From: DASWFI01 sp036394315
GTDB lineage: Bacteria > Patescibacteriota > Doudnabacteria > UBA920 > O2-02-FULL-48-8
Assembly (NCBI GenBank): GCA_036394315.1
Contig: DASWFI010000120.1
Location: forward strand, 1-17,795
DNA length: 17,795 nt
Reading direction: 5' to 3'
Below the pieces are notes generated by a model. The model worked only from the letters and a program-made list of their open reading frames with translations. It ran no database searches and was not told the origin of the DNA. Positions 1 to 6,685 of this stretch are shown here, one piece after another. Within the stretch, counting starts at the first letter, position 1. Each line of letters opens with the position of its first letter. The translations under genes were made by a program, and so were the position numbers.

Positions 1-68
1 AAAAGAGATGTGCTTTACCATCCGTACCCTACTTGCAAAGATTATAGCATCCCCATGCAAACCTAACA

Positions 69-533
69 CTACTCTACATAATCCGCAAGTGCTCTGATAA
101 GATCAGGATTTTCTTTCATATTCCCCAATGCAGTGTTACAAGTTTTGCACAAAAGACCTCTTACCATTCCTGTACTATGGCAATGGTCAACTGCCAATGC
201 TCGTATTTTACCTTTTTGTTTTGCGGTTTCTGGTTGTTTGCATACTGCGCATAATCCATTTTGTTTCGCAAACATACAATCATATTGCTCAATAGTAATT
301 CCATACTTTTTACGCAACTTTTGTTTACGTCTTTGTTTTGAATTATCTTTTTTACTATAATTTTCTCTACGAAAATCATTTACGCACTTCTTGCATTTAT
401 AATATAAACCATCTTTAGTAATACCACTATGGTAAAAATAATCAAAAGTAGCATCAAGCATACGCCCACAAGGACCTGTACATTTCTTCAAAATGGGATT
501 GCTGTCTTGAGAGGAAAATGATAAAGTATTCAC
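69..533 (-). CDS. HNH endonuclease, recombination endonuclease VII family, with N-terminal zinc module
   Basis: This is a probable DNA-nicking or cleaving HNH nuclease of the endonuclease VII fold (154 aa). Residues about 18-50 form a four-cysteine zinc module (CTGPCGR, then CKKC). A basic stretch follows at 51-78. The endonuclease VII region runs from about 79 to 150, with CAVC (95-98), the DHCH core (116-119), RGLLC-x-x-CN (125-133) and LGN. I chose the GTG start at 533 because a perfect AGGAG lies 7 nt upstream. The N-terminus from there (MNTLS..Q..NP) also matches the N-terminus of the second HNH protein at 14280. An in-frame ATG at 581 has no good ribosome binding site. The gene is the only one on the minus strand and has its own strong promoter, as expected for a free-standing homing-type endonuclease. 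A T4 gp49-like Holliday junction role cannot be excluded, but the DNA relationship to the other HNH gene favours a mobile nuclease. Confidence 0.85.
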   Translation of the reverse strand: MNTLSFSSQDSNPILKKCTGPCGRMLDATFDYFYHSGITKDGLYYKCKKCVNDFRRENYSKKDNSKQRRKQKLRKKYGITIEQYDCMFAKQNGLCAVCKQPETAKQKGKIRALAVDHCHSTGMVRGLLCKTCNTALGNMKENPDLIRALADYVE

Positions 534-610
534 GATACATCTCCTAAGCTGATGTGTCCACGCCTCCGGTTGTTTCAGCAACGCGGGGGCAAAACCATAT
601 TTATGAGATT

Positions 611-639
611 ATTATACCACACTATAGAGCAGTTTGCAA
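611..639 (-). promoter_or_regulatory. Sigma70-type promoter of the minus-strand HNH gene
   Basis: On the minus strand the -35 is TTGCAA (639-634), the spacer is 17 bp and the -10 is TATAAT (616-611), preceded by TG at the extended -10 position (TGGTATAAT). It would give a leader of about 70 nt before the GTG start. It is divergent from the promoter at 674-702. Confidence 0.7.
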
Positions 640-673
640 CAATATCATTCATACTAAAACCTTCTCAATACTA

Positions 674-702
674 TTGACAACTGACCATAACTAATCTATA
701 CT
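674..702 (+). promoter_or_regulatory. Promoter of the early regulator/helicase operon, with tandem 9-bp repeats downstream
   Basis: The -35 is TTGACA (674-679), the spacer is 17 bp and the -10 is TATACT (697-702). Immediately downstream are two head-to-tail copies of ATAACAGTT (707-715 and 716-724), over the probable transcription start and leader. Such repeats are plausible operator half-sites for the ribbon-helix-helix protein encoded next. Confidence 0.7.
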
Positions 703-741
703 ACAAATAACAGTTATAACAGTTCATAGAAAGGATGGCCA

Positions 742-912
742 ATGAACACTCAAATCTCAAAACCGGAACCTCCAGTTGTGCAGTCAATCCGGTTCCCTCG
801 TGACCTTTGGAATGAACTTCAAAAAAAAGCAGGTGAAGGATCATTCAATAAAATTGTTATTCGTGTACTCCAAGCCCAAATTGAACAAGAGAAAAAGGAA
901 AAAGCATCATGA
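742..912 (+). CDS. Small ribbon-helix-helix (Arc/MetJ-like) DNA-binding protein
   Basis: The 56-aa protein has a short beta strand (VVQSIRFP, about residues 12-19), a first helix (RDLWNELQKKAG), a turn with GSFNKI, and a second helix (VIRVLQAQIEQEKKEK). This is the pattern of a ribbon-helix-helix repressor that works as a dimer. The start has AAAGGA 6 nt upstream. It is the first gene after the 674-702 promoter, where tandem 9-bp repeats could be its operator, so autoregulation is likely. Its stop overlaps the next gene's start (ATGA, 909-912), which indicates translational coupling. The fold is inferred from pattern only. Confidence 0.75.
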   Translation: MNTQISKPEPPVVQSIRFPRDLWNELQKKAGEGSFNKIVIRVLQAQIEQEKKEKAS

Positions 913-1226
913 CGAAACAGTGGGGAGATCTCACTCTTCTAGAGCAAAGAAAGCGTGAACTTTTAGCCAGTGAAGGAATTGTTTGTGGACAATGCGGTAA
1001 ATCTGTCTCTTCGATAGTCTACTGGTGTGATGATTGCCAGAAACAACACGAGCAAGAATGTGAAACTGATATCCATGAAAATCGTTCTTATGACGAAAAT
1101 GGAGAAGAACACATTCAACTCATCAAAAATGATACAGGTGAACTTCTAGACGAATTCACAACCGTATCACTCCACGATGATCCTACATCAGAACAATTAC
1201 AAGCAATGCTTGATTGGGCAAATTAA
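909..1226 (+). CDS. Small acidic zinc-ribbon protein of unknown function
   Basis: The 105-aa protein has two CxxC pairs (CGQC at about 26-29 and CDDC at about 40-43) that could bind one zinc. An acidic C-terminal half follows, rich in Asp and Glu. It starts inside the stop of the ribbon-helix-helix gene and ends 20 nt before the helicase gene, so it belongs to the same operon and is probably an accessory to replication or regulation. No specific family was recognised. Confidence 0.65.
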   Translation: MTKQWGDLTLLEQRKRELLASEGIVCGQCGKSVSSIVYWCDDCQKQHEQECETDIHENRSYDENGEEHIQLIKNDTGELLDEFTTVSLHDDPTSEQLQAMLDWAN

Positions 1227-1246
1227 ACAAAAGAAAGAGGTAGATA

Positions 1247-2857
1247 ATGCTCAAAACAGTTTTTCAACCATCCACATATCAAAGGGCAATCTTCCAAGCT
1301 GTAAAAGATGGAGAAAAATCCCTAGTAATCACCGCTTGCCCTGGCAGTGGCAAAACAACTACCATTCAACAGATCATACGTTACATTCCTGCCAATGCAA
1401 CTGTACTCATGGTAGCATTTAATGTCGAAGCATCTAGGCAACTTCAATCAAAAGTTGATGATATCTCAAGAGCAATGCATGATGAAAACATGGCTACACC
1501 TCTGGTGAATTGCTCAACTATCCACAGCCTTGGCAACCAAACAATTAGCTCTGCTGGCATTCGCGGACAAGCCAAAGGTTATAAGTATTCAAAAATTGCT
1601 AAAGAATACCTTCAATCGCAAGGTGTCTTTGACAAGAATACTCCCCAAGATCTTACAGATTTATGCGACAAAGTACGCTTGACACTTTCCTCATTTCAAA
1701 AGCCAGATGGAGAAATCGATGAAGCTGTTCTGCAAAACCTTTGTGATCGATTTGAAATTGAGTTTGACGAGAAATACAAACAAATTTGCTTCAATGCGGT
1801 TCCAAAGATCTTGAAAGTCGGTATTGATCAAGCCCGCATAGGAAACATCGACTTCACAGATATGATTTGGCTTCCTGCAATTTTAGAATTGCAACCACGC
1901 CGATATGACCATGTTCTAGTAGACGAGGCACAAGATCTAAATCCTGCACAACTTGCACTGGTATTAAAAGCCAGAAAACCAAATGGAAGATTTATAGCAG
2001 TGGGAGATGTCAATCAAGCCATATATGGCTTTGCAGGAGCATCTCTTGAAAGCATTCAAGAAATTATTGAAGCAACAGATGCCAATACACTGCCTCTCTC
2101 AATCTGCTATCGTTGCCCAACATCGGCTATCCAGAAGGCAGCATCAATCTATTCAGGGATTGAAGCCGCGCCCAATATGCCCAAAGGGGAAATCAGAACA
2201 ATTTTAGACAAAGACATAACAGATTTAGCACGGCCAGGTGACTTGATCCTTAGTCGCTGCACAGCACCACTAGTAAGCCTTTGTCTTGAACTTCTTCGAG
2301 ATGGCAAACGTGCCACGATACGTGGGCGTGATTTGGGCAAGTCTCTCGGCAAAGCAATTGATCAAATCAAAAAATATTGGCAACAAGTCCAATACGGTCA
2401 ACTTAGTATTGATGATTTGCCAATAGCAACAGGGATGTTTCTTAGTGCCCAACTAGACTCCCTGCAAGGGGATGGTCATGAAATGAAGCGTGCAAACTTG
2501 CAAGATAAGATTGACACGCTCTTATGTCTTCTAAGTCACTACACAGCTAACCATACCCACAAAAGCCTTGAAGGGTTCCAAGAATACATCATCAATTTTT
2601 TTGAAGAGGATAAAAATGCCCAGATCATCCTTGCAACTGGACATAGAGCCAAAGGGCTAGAATATCCTCGCGTATTCATTGTTAGCTCTAACAAGCAACC
2701 TCATCCTCTTGCAAAAACATCTGAAGCAATCACACAAGAGTATAACCTAATGTACGTCATGTACACCAGGGTACTCTATCAAGCACACACCAATGGAAGC
2801 GGCACACTATTCCTAGGAATTGACGAAAACTTCCAAAGAATAGAAGAATCATACTAA
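1247..2857 (+). CDS. UvrD/PcrA-like superfamily 1 DNA helicase (short phage form)
   Basis: The 536-aa protein shows the SF1A helicase motifs in order. Walker A is ACPGSGKTT (30-38), motif Ia lies around MVAFN (55-59), STIHSLG follows (90-96), and Walker B is VLVDEAQD (223-230). Motif III is GDVNQAIYGFAGA (253-265), motif IV lies around YRCP (288-291), motif V is TGHRAKGLEY (464-473), and motif VI is YVMYTRV (503-509). It should translocate on single-stranded DNA with ATP and unwind duplex during phage replication or recombination. At 536 aa it is shorter than chromosomal UvrD or PcrA (about 720 aa), with reduced 1B/2B insertions. It is third in the operon from the 674 promoter and is followed closely by a hairpin terminator. 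Confidence 0.92.
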   Translation: MLKTVFQPSTYQRAIFQAVKDGEKSLVITACPGSGKTTTIQQIIRYIPANATVLMVAFNVEASRQLQSKVDDISRAMHDENMATPLVNCSTIHSLGNQTISSAGIRGQAKGYKYSKIAKEYLQSQGVFDKNTPQDLTDLCDKVRLTLSSFQKPDGEIDEAVLQNLCDRFEIEFDEKYKQICFNAVPKILKVGIDQARIGNIDFTDMIWLPAILELQPRRYDHVLVDEAQDLNPAQLALVLKARKPNGRFIAVGDVNQAIYGFAGASLESIQEIIEATDANTLPLSICYRCPTSAIQKAASIYSGIEAAPNMPKGEIRTILDKDITDLARPGDLILSRCTAPLVSLCLELLRDGKRATIRGRDLGKSLGKAIDQIKKYWQQVQYGQLSIDDLPIATGMFLSAQLDSLQGDGHEMKRANLQDKIDTLLCLLSHYTANHTHKSLEGFQEYIINFFEEDKNAQIILATGHRAKGLEYPRVFIVSSNKQPHPLAKTSEAITQEYNLMYVMYTRVLYQAHTNGSGTLFLGIDENFQRIEESY

Positions 2858-2861
2858 AAAT

Positions 2862-2905
2862 AGAGGCTAGCGTTAATCCTAGTAAAATTGTTGCTAGCCT
2901 CTTTT
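2862..2905 (+). terminator. Rho-independent terminator after the helicase operon
   Basis: AGAGGCTAGC (2862-2871) pairs perfectly with GCTAGCCTCT (2893-2902) across a 21-nt loop and is followed by a short T run. An A-rich stretch lies on the other side, so it may be bidirectional. Confidence 0.75.
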
Positions 2906-2932
2906 GTCACCACAACTTACACGTAGTATATC
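2904..2932 (+). promoter_or_regulatory. Promoter of the primase/helicase-like gene
   Basis: The -35 is TTGTCA (2904-2909), the spacer is 17 bp and the -10 is TATATC (2927-2932). It sits directly on the end of the preceding terminator, which suggests independent expression of the next gene. Confidence 0.5.
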
Positions 2933-2970
2933 ACATTAGTGCTAAAACTATCAACACATAGGAAATGTAG

Positions 2971-4695
2971 ATGAAACCCATGGCAGAAGAAGATAATTTG
3001 GTAGATTACAGCATATTAGCACATGATTATATTTACGAATACCTCTTCAAAGCAAAAGTTATGGAGAATGGGCATCGACCTCCAACATTTGGAGAGTACG
3101 AATCTGCCATTAAACAATACGAAGGACACATAACAGAAAAACATGCTCCCGCTAAAAGAATGATTGAAAACATTAAAGCTGACATACGATTGGCTGACCT
3201 CATAGACGATGAAGATGAAAAGCCTGAAACATGTCCTGAACTGCCAGAACATATTCGCATACCACAACACATTAAAGATGCATTTGCTCAAAGTGATACC
3301 TATCGCCTTATGCTATCCTATATCGATTTTAGTCGTAAAAGTTCACCACGCGGCTATAAAGATTATCATCCATTTTGCTTTCTCTGGTTACTCTCAACAA
3401 TTGCAGCACGCCGTATCTATTTTCAGTTTGGACGCAAGAAAGTTTACACCAACTTACGTATAGCACTCTGCGGAGGATCAACCGGAGTCAAAAAATCGTT
3501 TACTGCTGAAGTTGCTATCTCACTCCTGCGAGAAGAACTAGGACTCTCCTATTTACTTATTGAAACAGAAGACATGACCCCTGAAGCTCTTATTATGAAA
3601 ATGGTTGGTAAACGTGCAATTCCAGATGATTATAAAGGATCATCAGATGAGCGAACAGATAAAATAAAAGAGCGTCTTGCATGGTCTGCTCAAAAATCCA
3701 TGTATTGGGACGAGTTTGGTATGTTCTTACGTAAAATATCAAAGGAAACAGGTTCATACACAGGATGGATAGATATCCTGCTCAAAGTAGAGGAATGTAA
3801 ACCGATTACTAAAAGTACTGCTGGAAGGGGTGATGAAATTGTTGAGAAACCTTACTTACCATTCCTGGGAAATATAGTAGCTGCTTCAGTTGCCAAGATC
3901 ACAAAGAAAGAAAGTGACTTACAAGTCAATGGACTCATGCCAAGACAAATAACTATCTGCACGCCAGATGGTGAAAAGAGCGATGATCGAACAAAAGTAG
4001 CATACTTTCCAGGGCCTCCAGAACTTGTTGCATCACTTCTCCAGTGGCATGATACATTAGGTCAACCAATAGCTGATATCATTGACGAAAATGAAAACAC
4101 TCAATCACCTGACTCAAAAAAACCATACATATCTAATTGGACTGGAGTACTTATAGAAGAGTTACCAGAACATCAATGTAAATGGACTGAGCAAGCCGAG
4201 ACAAGGTGGTATGAATACGGCTATGCTCTGGAAGAACTAGCAAGCATCAAAGGCTTCCCAGAGGACCTAGCAACACAGTACAGTGGACGACTAACCACCA
4301 TCACACTCCGAATAGCTATGCTCTTTGCCAGCATCGATAATCGATATGGGAGACCAGAAGACACGATTATCACTGACCTCCATATGGCAATAGCACAAGA
4401 GCTTACTGAGATAGCACGTCAAGGCTCTCACCGCTTCTATGAACAAGTTAATGGATTTAAGACACTCCAGTCAAAAATGGAAAGTGAAATAGTCGCACTT
4501 CTCAAAACAGTTGCATCAAAAGCAAAAACAGAAGCAAAGGCATGGATAACCGTTGCTCAAATACGTAGTCGCTTAAACGAAAAGTACGGAACAGATGAAA
4601 TCAAGAAAGCTCTCAAGCCACTGGAGGGAACTGTAGTTGATTATCAAACAATCAATCGACCTAAATCAAAGGGAGCATACCGGATAAGAACATAA
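2971..4695 (+). CDS. P-loop ATPase resembling DUF3987-type phage/plasmid primase-helicase proteins
   Basis: The 574-aa protein has an N-terminal acidic region (1-95) and then a conserved-looking lead-in (DYHPFCFLWLLSTIAARR, about 131-148). A variant Walker A follows (GGSTGVKKSFT, about 168-178, with Lys where the usual last Gly stands), then a Walker B-like SMYWDEFG (243-250). The segment about 300-320 (LPFLGNIVAAS) would supply a sensor Asn. The C-terminal 55 residues look like a winged helix (ITVAQIRSRLNEKYG...GAYRI). This layout fits DUF3987-like proteins found with mobile-element replication genes. I infer a DNA-dependent ATPase acting at the origin-like region just downstream. A ribosome binding site (AGGAAA) precedes the ATG, and a perfect hairpin terminator follows. 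The family assignment rests on motif layout only. Confidence 0.65.
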   Translation: MKPMAEEDNLVDYSILAHDYIYEYLFKAKVMENGHRPPTFGEYESAIKQYEGHITEKHAPAKRMIENIKADIRLADLIDDEDEKPETCPELPEHIRIPQHIKDAFAQSDTYRLMLSYIDFSRKSSPRGYKDYHPFCFLWLLSTIAARRIYFQFGRKKVYTNLRIALCGGSTGVKKSFTAEVAISLLREELGLSYLLIETEDMTPEALIMKMVGKRAIPDDYKGSSDERTDKIKERLAWSAQKSMYWDEFGMFLRKISKETGSYTGWIDILLKVEECKPITKSTAGRGDEIVEKPYLPFLGNIVAASVAKITKKESDLQVNGLMPRQITICTPDGEKSDDRTKVAYFPGPPELVASLLQWHDTLGQPIADIIDENENTQSPDSKKPYISNWTGVLIEELPEHQCKWTEQAETRWYEYGYALEELASIKGFPEDLATQYSGRLTTITLRIAMLFASIDNRYGRPEDTIITDLHMAIAQELTEIARQGSHRFYEQVNGFKTLQSKMESEIVALLKTVASKAKTEAKAWITVAQIRSRLNEKYGTDEIKKALKPLEGTVVDYQTINRPKSKGAYRIRT

Positions 4696-4712
4696 GTAAA
4701 AAGCATTCAACC

Positions 4713-4741
4713 AAGGGGAGGAAACGTTTCCTCCCCTTTTT
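4713..4741 (+). terminator. Strong rho-independent terminator
   Basis: The 26-bp perfect palindrome 4713-4738 (arms AAGGGGAGGAAAC and GTTTCCTCCCCTT) is followed by a T run to 4741. It ends the primase/helicase transcript before the repeat-rich region. Confidence 0.9.
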
Positions 4742-4767
4742 ATTTACTTATGATAAGTAGCATGCAT

Positions 4768-4804
4768 CGGCTTGTCAAGCCACTTTAGACATAACCATAA
4801 GTAG
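4768..4804 (+). repeat. Composite 37-bp repeat, copy A
   Basis: The unit is a small hairpin (GGCTTG-T-CAAGCC, 4769-4781), a 14-bp middle, and the box CATAAGTAG (4796-4804). It is oriented toward the AT-rich centre. Copy B starts exactly 76 bp later. Confidence 0.8.
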
Positions 4805-4843
4805 AATAAGTAAAGTACTTATGCTTCCACTTACAGCATGAAA

Positions 4844-4880
4844 CGGCTCACAGAGCCAATCTATAGACAAACATAAGTAG
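4844..4880 (+). repeat. Composite 37-bp repeat, copy B
   Basis: The unit has hairpin GGCTC-ACA-GAGCC (4845-4857), a 14-bp middle and CATAAGTAG (4872-4880), the same length and order as copy A. Confidence 0.8.
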
Positions 4881-4975
4881 ATAAGTAAGATTCCTAACAA
4901 AGACAGAAAAATATTTGAAAAGAATTCCCCATGCAAGGGGTTAGGTTATCTAGACAACATTATTATTTATGGAAT

Positions 4976-5003
4976 TATAATATACTATATATAGTATATT
5001 ATA
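4976..5003. repeat. AT-rich 28-bp perfect palindrome at the centre of the mirror region
   Basis: The palindrome is centred between 4989 and 4990 and contains only one C and one G. Its centre is 2 bp from the symmetry centre of the flanking arms (4991.5). It may be a DNA-unwinding element or a cruciform. Confidence 0.75.
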
Positions 5004-5102
5004 TAAATAGTAGAATTAAAAGATGGTGAATCGTACGCGCGAGTCTTGTCCTGACAAGTTATATTATTCTGAATTTGTATTTTTGTTACGAATCCTACTT
5101 AT

Positions 5103-5139
5103 CTACTTATGTTATGCCTTAGATTGGCTTTTGAAGCGG
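5103..5139 (-). repeat. Composite 37-bp repeat, copy C (inverted)
   Basis: Read on the minus strand it has the hairpin-like CGCTTCAAAAGC, a 14-bp middle nearly matching copy B (AATCTA shared) and CATAAGTAG. Position and orientation mirror copy B exactly. Confidence 0.8.
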
Positions 5140-5178
5140 GTTTGAGGCATAAGTGATACCATAAGTAGTTTACTTACT

Positions 5179-5215
5179 TTACTTACGGTATGTTGTGAAG
5201 TGGCTCTGCAAGCCG
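5179..5215 (-). repeat. Composite 37-bp repeat, copy D (inverted)
   Basis: On the minus strand it reads CGGCTTGCAGAGCC, a 14-bp middle, then CGTAAGTAA, a diverged box. It starts 76 bp from copy C, as A does from B, and mirrors copy A. Confidence 0.75.
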
Positions 5216-5260
5216 TCTTATGTTACTTATGATACTACCCTACCATCTTGCATGGGGAGA

Positions 5261-5280
5261 GAGCAGTTTCAAAACTGCTC
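5261..5280. repeat. Perfect short inverted repeat (hairpin or operator)
   Basis: GAGCAGTTT and AAACTGCTC are separated by CA and followed at once by TATACT. There is no T run, so it is not a canonical terminator. It could be an operator, or a structured boundary before the tRNA-like sequence. Confidence 0.5.
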
Positions 5281-5318
5281 TATACTGTTCTATCACTTGC
5301 AACGCATGTTTTGAATGT

Positions 5319-5360
5319 GTTATCGTAGCTCAGTGGGTAGAGCATTGGTCTCCGGAACCG
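5319..5360 (+). tRNA. 5' half of a tRNA-Arg(CCG)-like sequence (partial)
   Basis: The order is a 7-nt acceptor strand (GTTATCG), TA, a D arm (GCTC-AGTGGGTA-GAGC), A, anticodon stem TTGGT and loop CTCCGGA with T33 and anticodon CCG, then ACCG. After that the match to a tRNA stops: no TTCGA-type T loop and no acceptor complement follow on this strand. It is therefore a half, not a working gene as it stands. The missing 3' half is found 92 nt downstream on the opposite strand, sharing TCTCCGGAACCG. Confidence 0.55.
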
Positions 5361-5440
5361 TGGGCGCAACCTACTAAATTGGTGCTACACAACCAAATGG
5401 TAGAGTCAGGCAACCGGATGTCTAAGATTTCAGGACTATT

Positions 5441-5505
5441 TTGAGCTTAGTGTTCCCGACTGGAATCGAACCAGCGCACCCGGTTCCGGAGATGTTGAGC
5501 TTAGT
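5441..5505. repeat. 11-bp direct repeats flanking the tRNA 3' half
   Basis: TTGAGCTTAGT occurs at 5441-5451 and 5495-5505, immediately outside the tRNA-like 3' half (5452-5492). It could be a pair of integrase arm sites, or a target duplication left by insertion of the fragment. Confidence 0.6.
5451..5492 (-). tRNA. 3' half of a tRNA-Arg(CCG)-like sequence; candidate attP core
   Basis: Read on the minus strand it holds the anticodon loop CTCCGGA, the 3' anticodon stem ACCGG, a short variable loop, a T arm with canonical TTCGATT loop and GCTGG/CCAGT stem, the acceptor strand CGGGAAC and discriminator A (5451). No CCA is encoded. A tRNA 3' half beginning at the anticodon loop, 80 bp before a tyrosine integrase gene, is the classic form of a phage attachment site that restores the host tRNA on integration. 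No matching 5' half precedes it on the same strand. Confidence 0.6.
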
Positions 5506-5575
5506 AAACCCTCTTCACAAGCCACTCTATCCCCCTTGCAAGGTGATATGCAATCAAATAAACGTAGGGATGTAA

Positions 5576-6607
5576 ATGAAGATTAAAAAGCGTAGTGAGT
5601 CAGAAGATGTATTTGTTCAGGAAGTTACACAAGAATATCTCTCATCTCCTCATGTCAGAAAGTTAAGTCCTCGTACTCAGGAGGAATATCAGCAGGAGCT
5701 TGGAGTCTTTTCAGATTGGTGCTCATGCCGTCAAATTTGCAATGAGAAGGGCAAGAGAGAGGTTATAGCTGGTGAAGGTCTTATGCTTCATCAAATTGAT
5801 CAGCATGCCGTTCAGTTCTTTCTTGAGCATCTACAGGTTACCCACAAGCCGACAAAGAAAAGTGAGCTTTCAACTTATACACTGGCAGGCTATGTTCGTG
5901 TGATTAAATCCTTTCTGAATTGGTGCCTGCAGGATGAGCAGTATGGATGTTGCACAAGCTCTGTTGTTATCCAGCGAATTGAAAATCCTAAAGTGATAGA
6001 GGTTATCATTGAAACTTTCTCTCCTGAGCAGATCCAAGCATTGTTTAAAGCGTGTGACAAAGAAGAAAGTGAACATCTCCAGATGAGAGATAAAGCTATC
6101 CTGGCTGTACTCCTGGATTGTGGACTCCGAGCAACAGAACTTATCACTCTTACCATAGGCAATATTTCATTAGATACAAAAGATGCATATGTGAGAGTGT
6201 TAGGCAAGGGAAACAAATGGGGAGAAGTTGGATTAGGTGAGCAGTCTAGACGGTATGTGCATAAGTATGTGAGAATGTTTAGAATATCAACTATAGGCAA
6301 ACAAATACCACTACAGGATGCATTAGTATTTGTCAATAGGTATGGTGAACAACTTACAAAATCAGGATTGTGGAGGATAGTTGATCGTCTTGGAGATTGG
6401 GCAAAGATAGAAGGTGTACGTTGCTCTCCACATACATTTCGTCACACTTACGCGCGTATGTTTATGCAGAATGGAGGTGACATTTATAAGCTGAGTAAAC
6501 TTCTTCGACACTCATCAGTGTCGGTTACTGAACAGTATCTAAAATCTCTTCAGCAATCGGAAGCGCGTAAAGGTGCCAAGTCTGTATTGGACAATTTAGG
6601 GCAATGA
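5576..6607 (+). CDS. int: Tyrosine recombinase (phage integrase, XerC/D-like)
   Basis: The 343-aa protein has an N-terminal SAM-like core-binding domain (about 10-125, with SPRTQEEYQQEL) and a C-terminal catalytic domain. All active-site residues are visible: R185 (DCGLRATEL), K211 or K214 (GKGNKW), H286-x-x-R289 (SPHTFRHTY), H312 (LLRHSS) and the nucleophile Y321 (TEQYLK). It would catalyse site-specific integration or inversion by strand exchange through a 3'-phosphotyrosine. AGGGA lies 5 nt before the ATG. The tRNA-like halves just upstream are the obvious substrate. It is alone between the attachment-like region and the next promoter. I see no separate excisionase, although either ribbon-helix-helix protein could help. 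Confidence 0.95.
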   Translation: MKIKKRSESEDVFVQEVTQEYLSSPHVRKLSPRTQEEYQQELGVFSDWCSCRQICNEKGKREVIAGEGLMLHQIDQHAVQFFLEHLQVTHKPTKKSELSTYTLAGYVRVIKSFLNWCLQDEQYGCCTSSVVIQRIENPKVIEVIIETFSPEQIQALFKACDKEESEHLQMRDKAILAVLLDCGLRATELITLTIGNISLDTKDAYVRVLGKGNKWGEVGLGEQSRRYVHKYVRMFRISTIGKQIPLQDALVFVNRYGEQLTKSGLWRIVDRLGDWAKIEGVRCSPHTFRHTYARMFMQNGGDIYKLSKLLRHSSVSVTEQYLKSLQQSEARKGAKSVLDNLGQ

Positions 6608-6625
6608 TGAGAACTATATGGCAGT

Positions 6626-6654
6626 TTGCAAAGTGATGGCACATGTGCTATACT
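6626..6654 (+). promoter_or_regulatory. Promoter with palindromic operator candidate
   Basis: The -35 is TTGCAA (6626-6631), the spacer is 17 bp and the -10 is TATACT (6649-6654). The palindrome GCACATGTGC (6639-6648) fills the spacer next to the -10, where a bound repressor would block RNA polymerase. Related half-sites recur near 6899-6920. Confidence 0.7.
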
Positions 6655-6685
6655 GATGGAAGATTTTTAGAGAGGGTCTGCTTGA

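Larger units (their letters stand above)
4742..5316. other. Gene-free, repeat-rich region: candidate replication origin
   Basis: No gene is supported in this stretch. It is built of two 161-bp arms (4749-4909 and 5074-5234) that are inverted copies of each other without gaps. I counted 117 of 161 positions matching by hand. Every position x in the left arm mirrors 9983-x. Each arm holds two 37-bp composite repeats and several CATAAGTA/TACTTATG 8-mers. The 164-bp centre is not symmetric overall but contains a 28-bp AT-only-except-two palindrome (4976-5003), CCCCATGCAAGGGG (4927-4940) and the inverted repeat CTTGTC-CT-GACAAG (5045-5058). Iterons plus an AT-rich core next to a helicase and a primase-like ATPase fit an origin of replication. 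A partition centromere is the main alternative. Confidence 0.6.

Noticed and set aside
534..581. ATG start at 581 for the minus-strand HNH gene
   Set aside because: The GTG at 533 has AGGAG 7 nt upstream and matches the paralogue's N-terminus; the upstream ATG has no binding site.
2461..2471. Another CCCC-TGCA-GGGG copy in the helicase gene
   Set aside because: It matches only one arm (CTGCAAGGGG) and codes for ordinary helicase residues, so it is likely chance.
4742..5316. CRISPR-like array of CATAAGTA repeats
   Set aside because: Repeats are 8 bp to 37 bp, in both orientations and in mirror symmetry, with no uniform spacers and no cas genes.
5220..5444. 74-codon open frame on the + strand
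   Set aside because: It crosses the hairpin and the tRNA 5' half, has no ribosome binding site and no protein-like pattern.
5319..5492. Intron-containing tRNA gene
   Set aside because: The 3' half is on the opposite strand, so splicing of one transcript cannot join the halves.
5890..6336. 148-codon minus-strand open frame
   Set aside because: It lies wholly inside the integrase gene in antisense and shows no family pattern.
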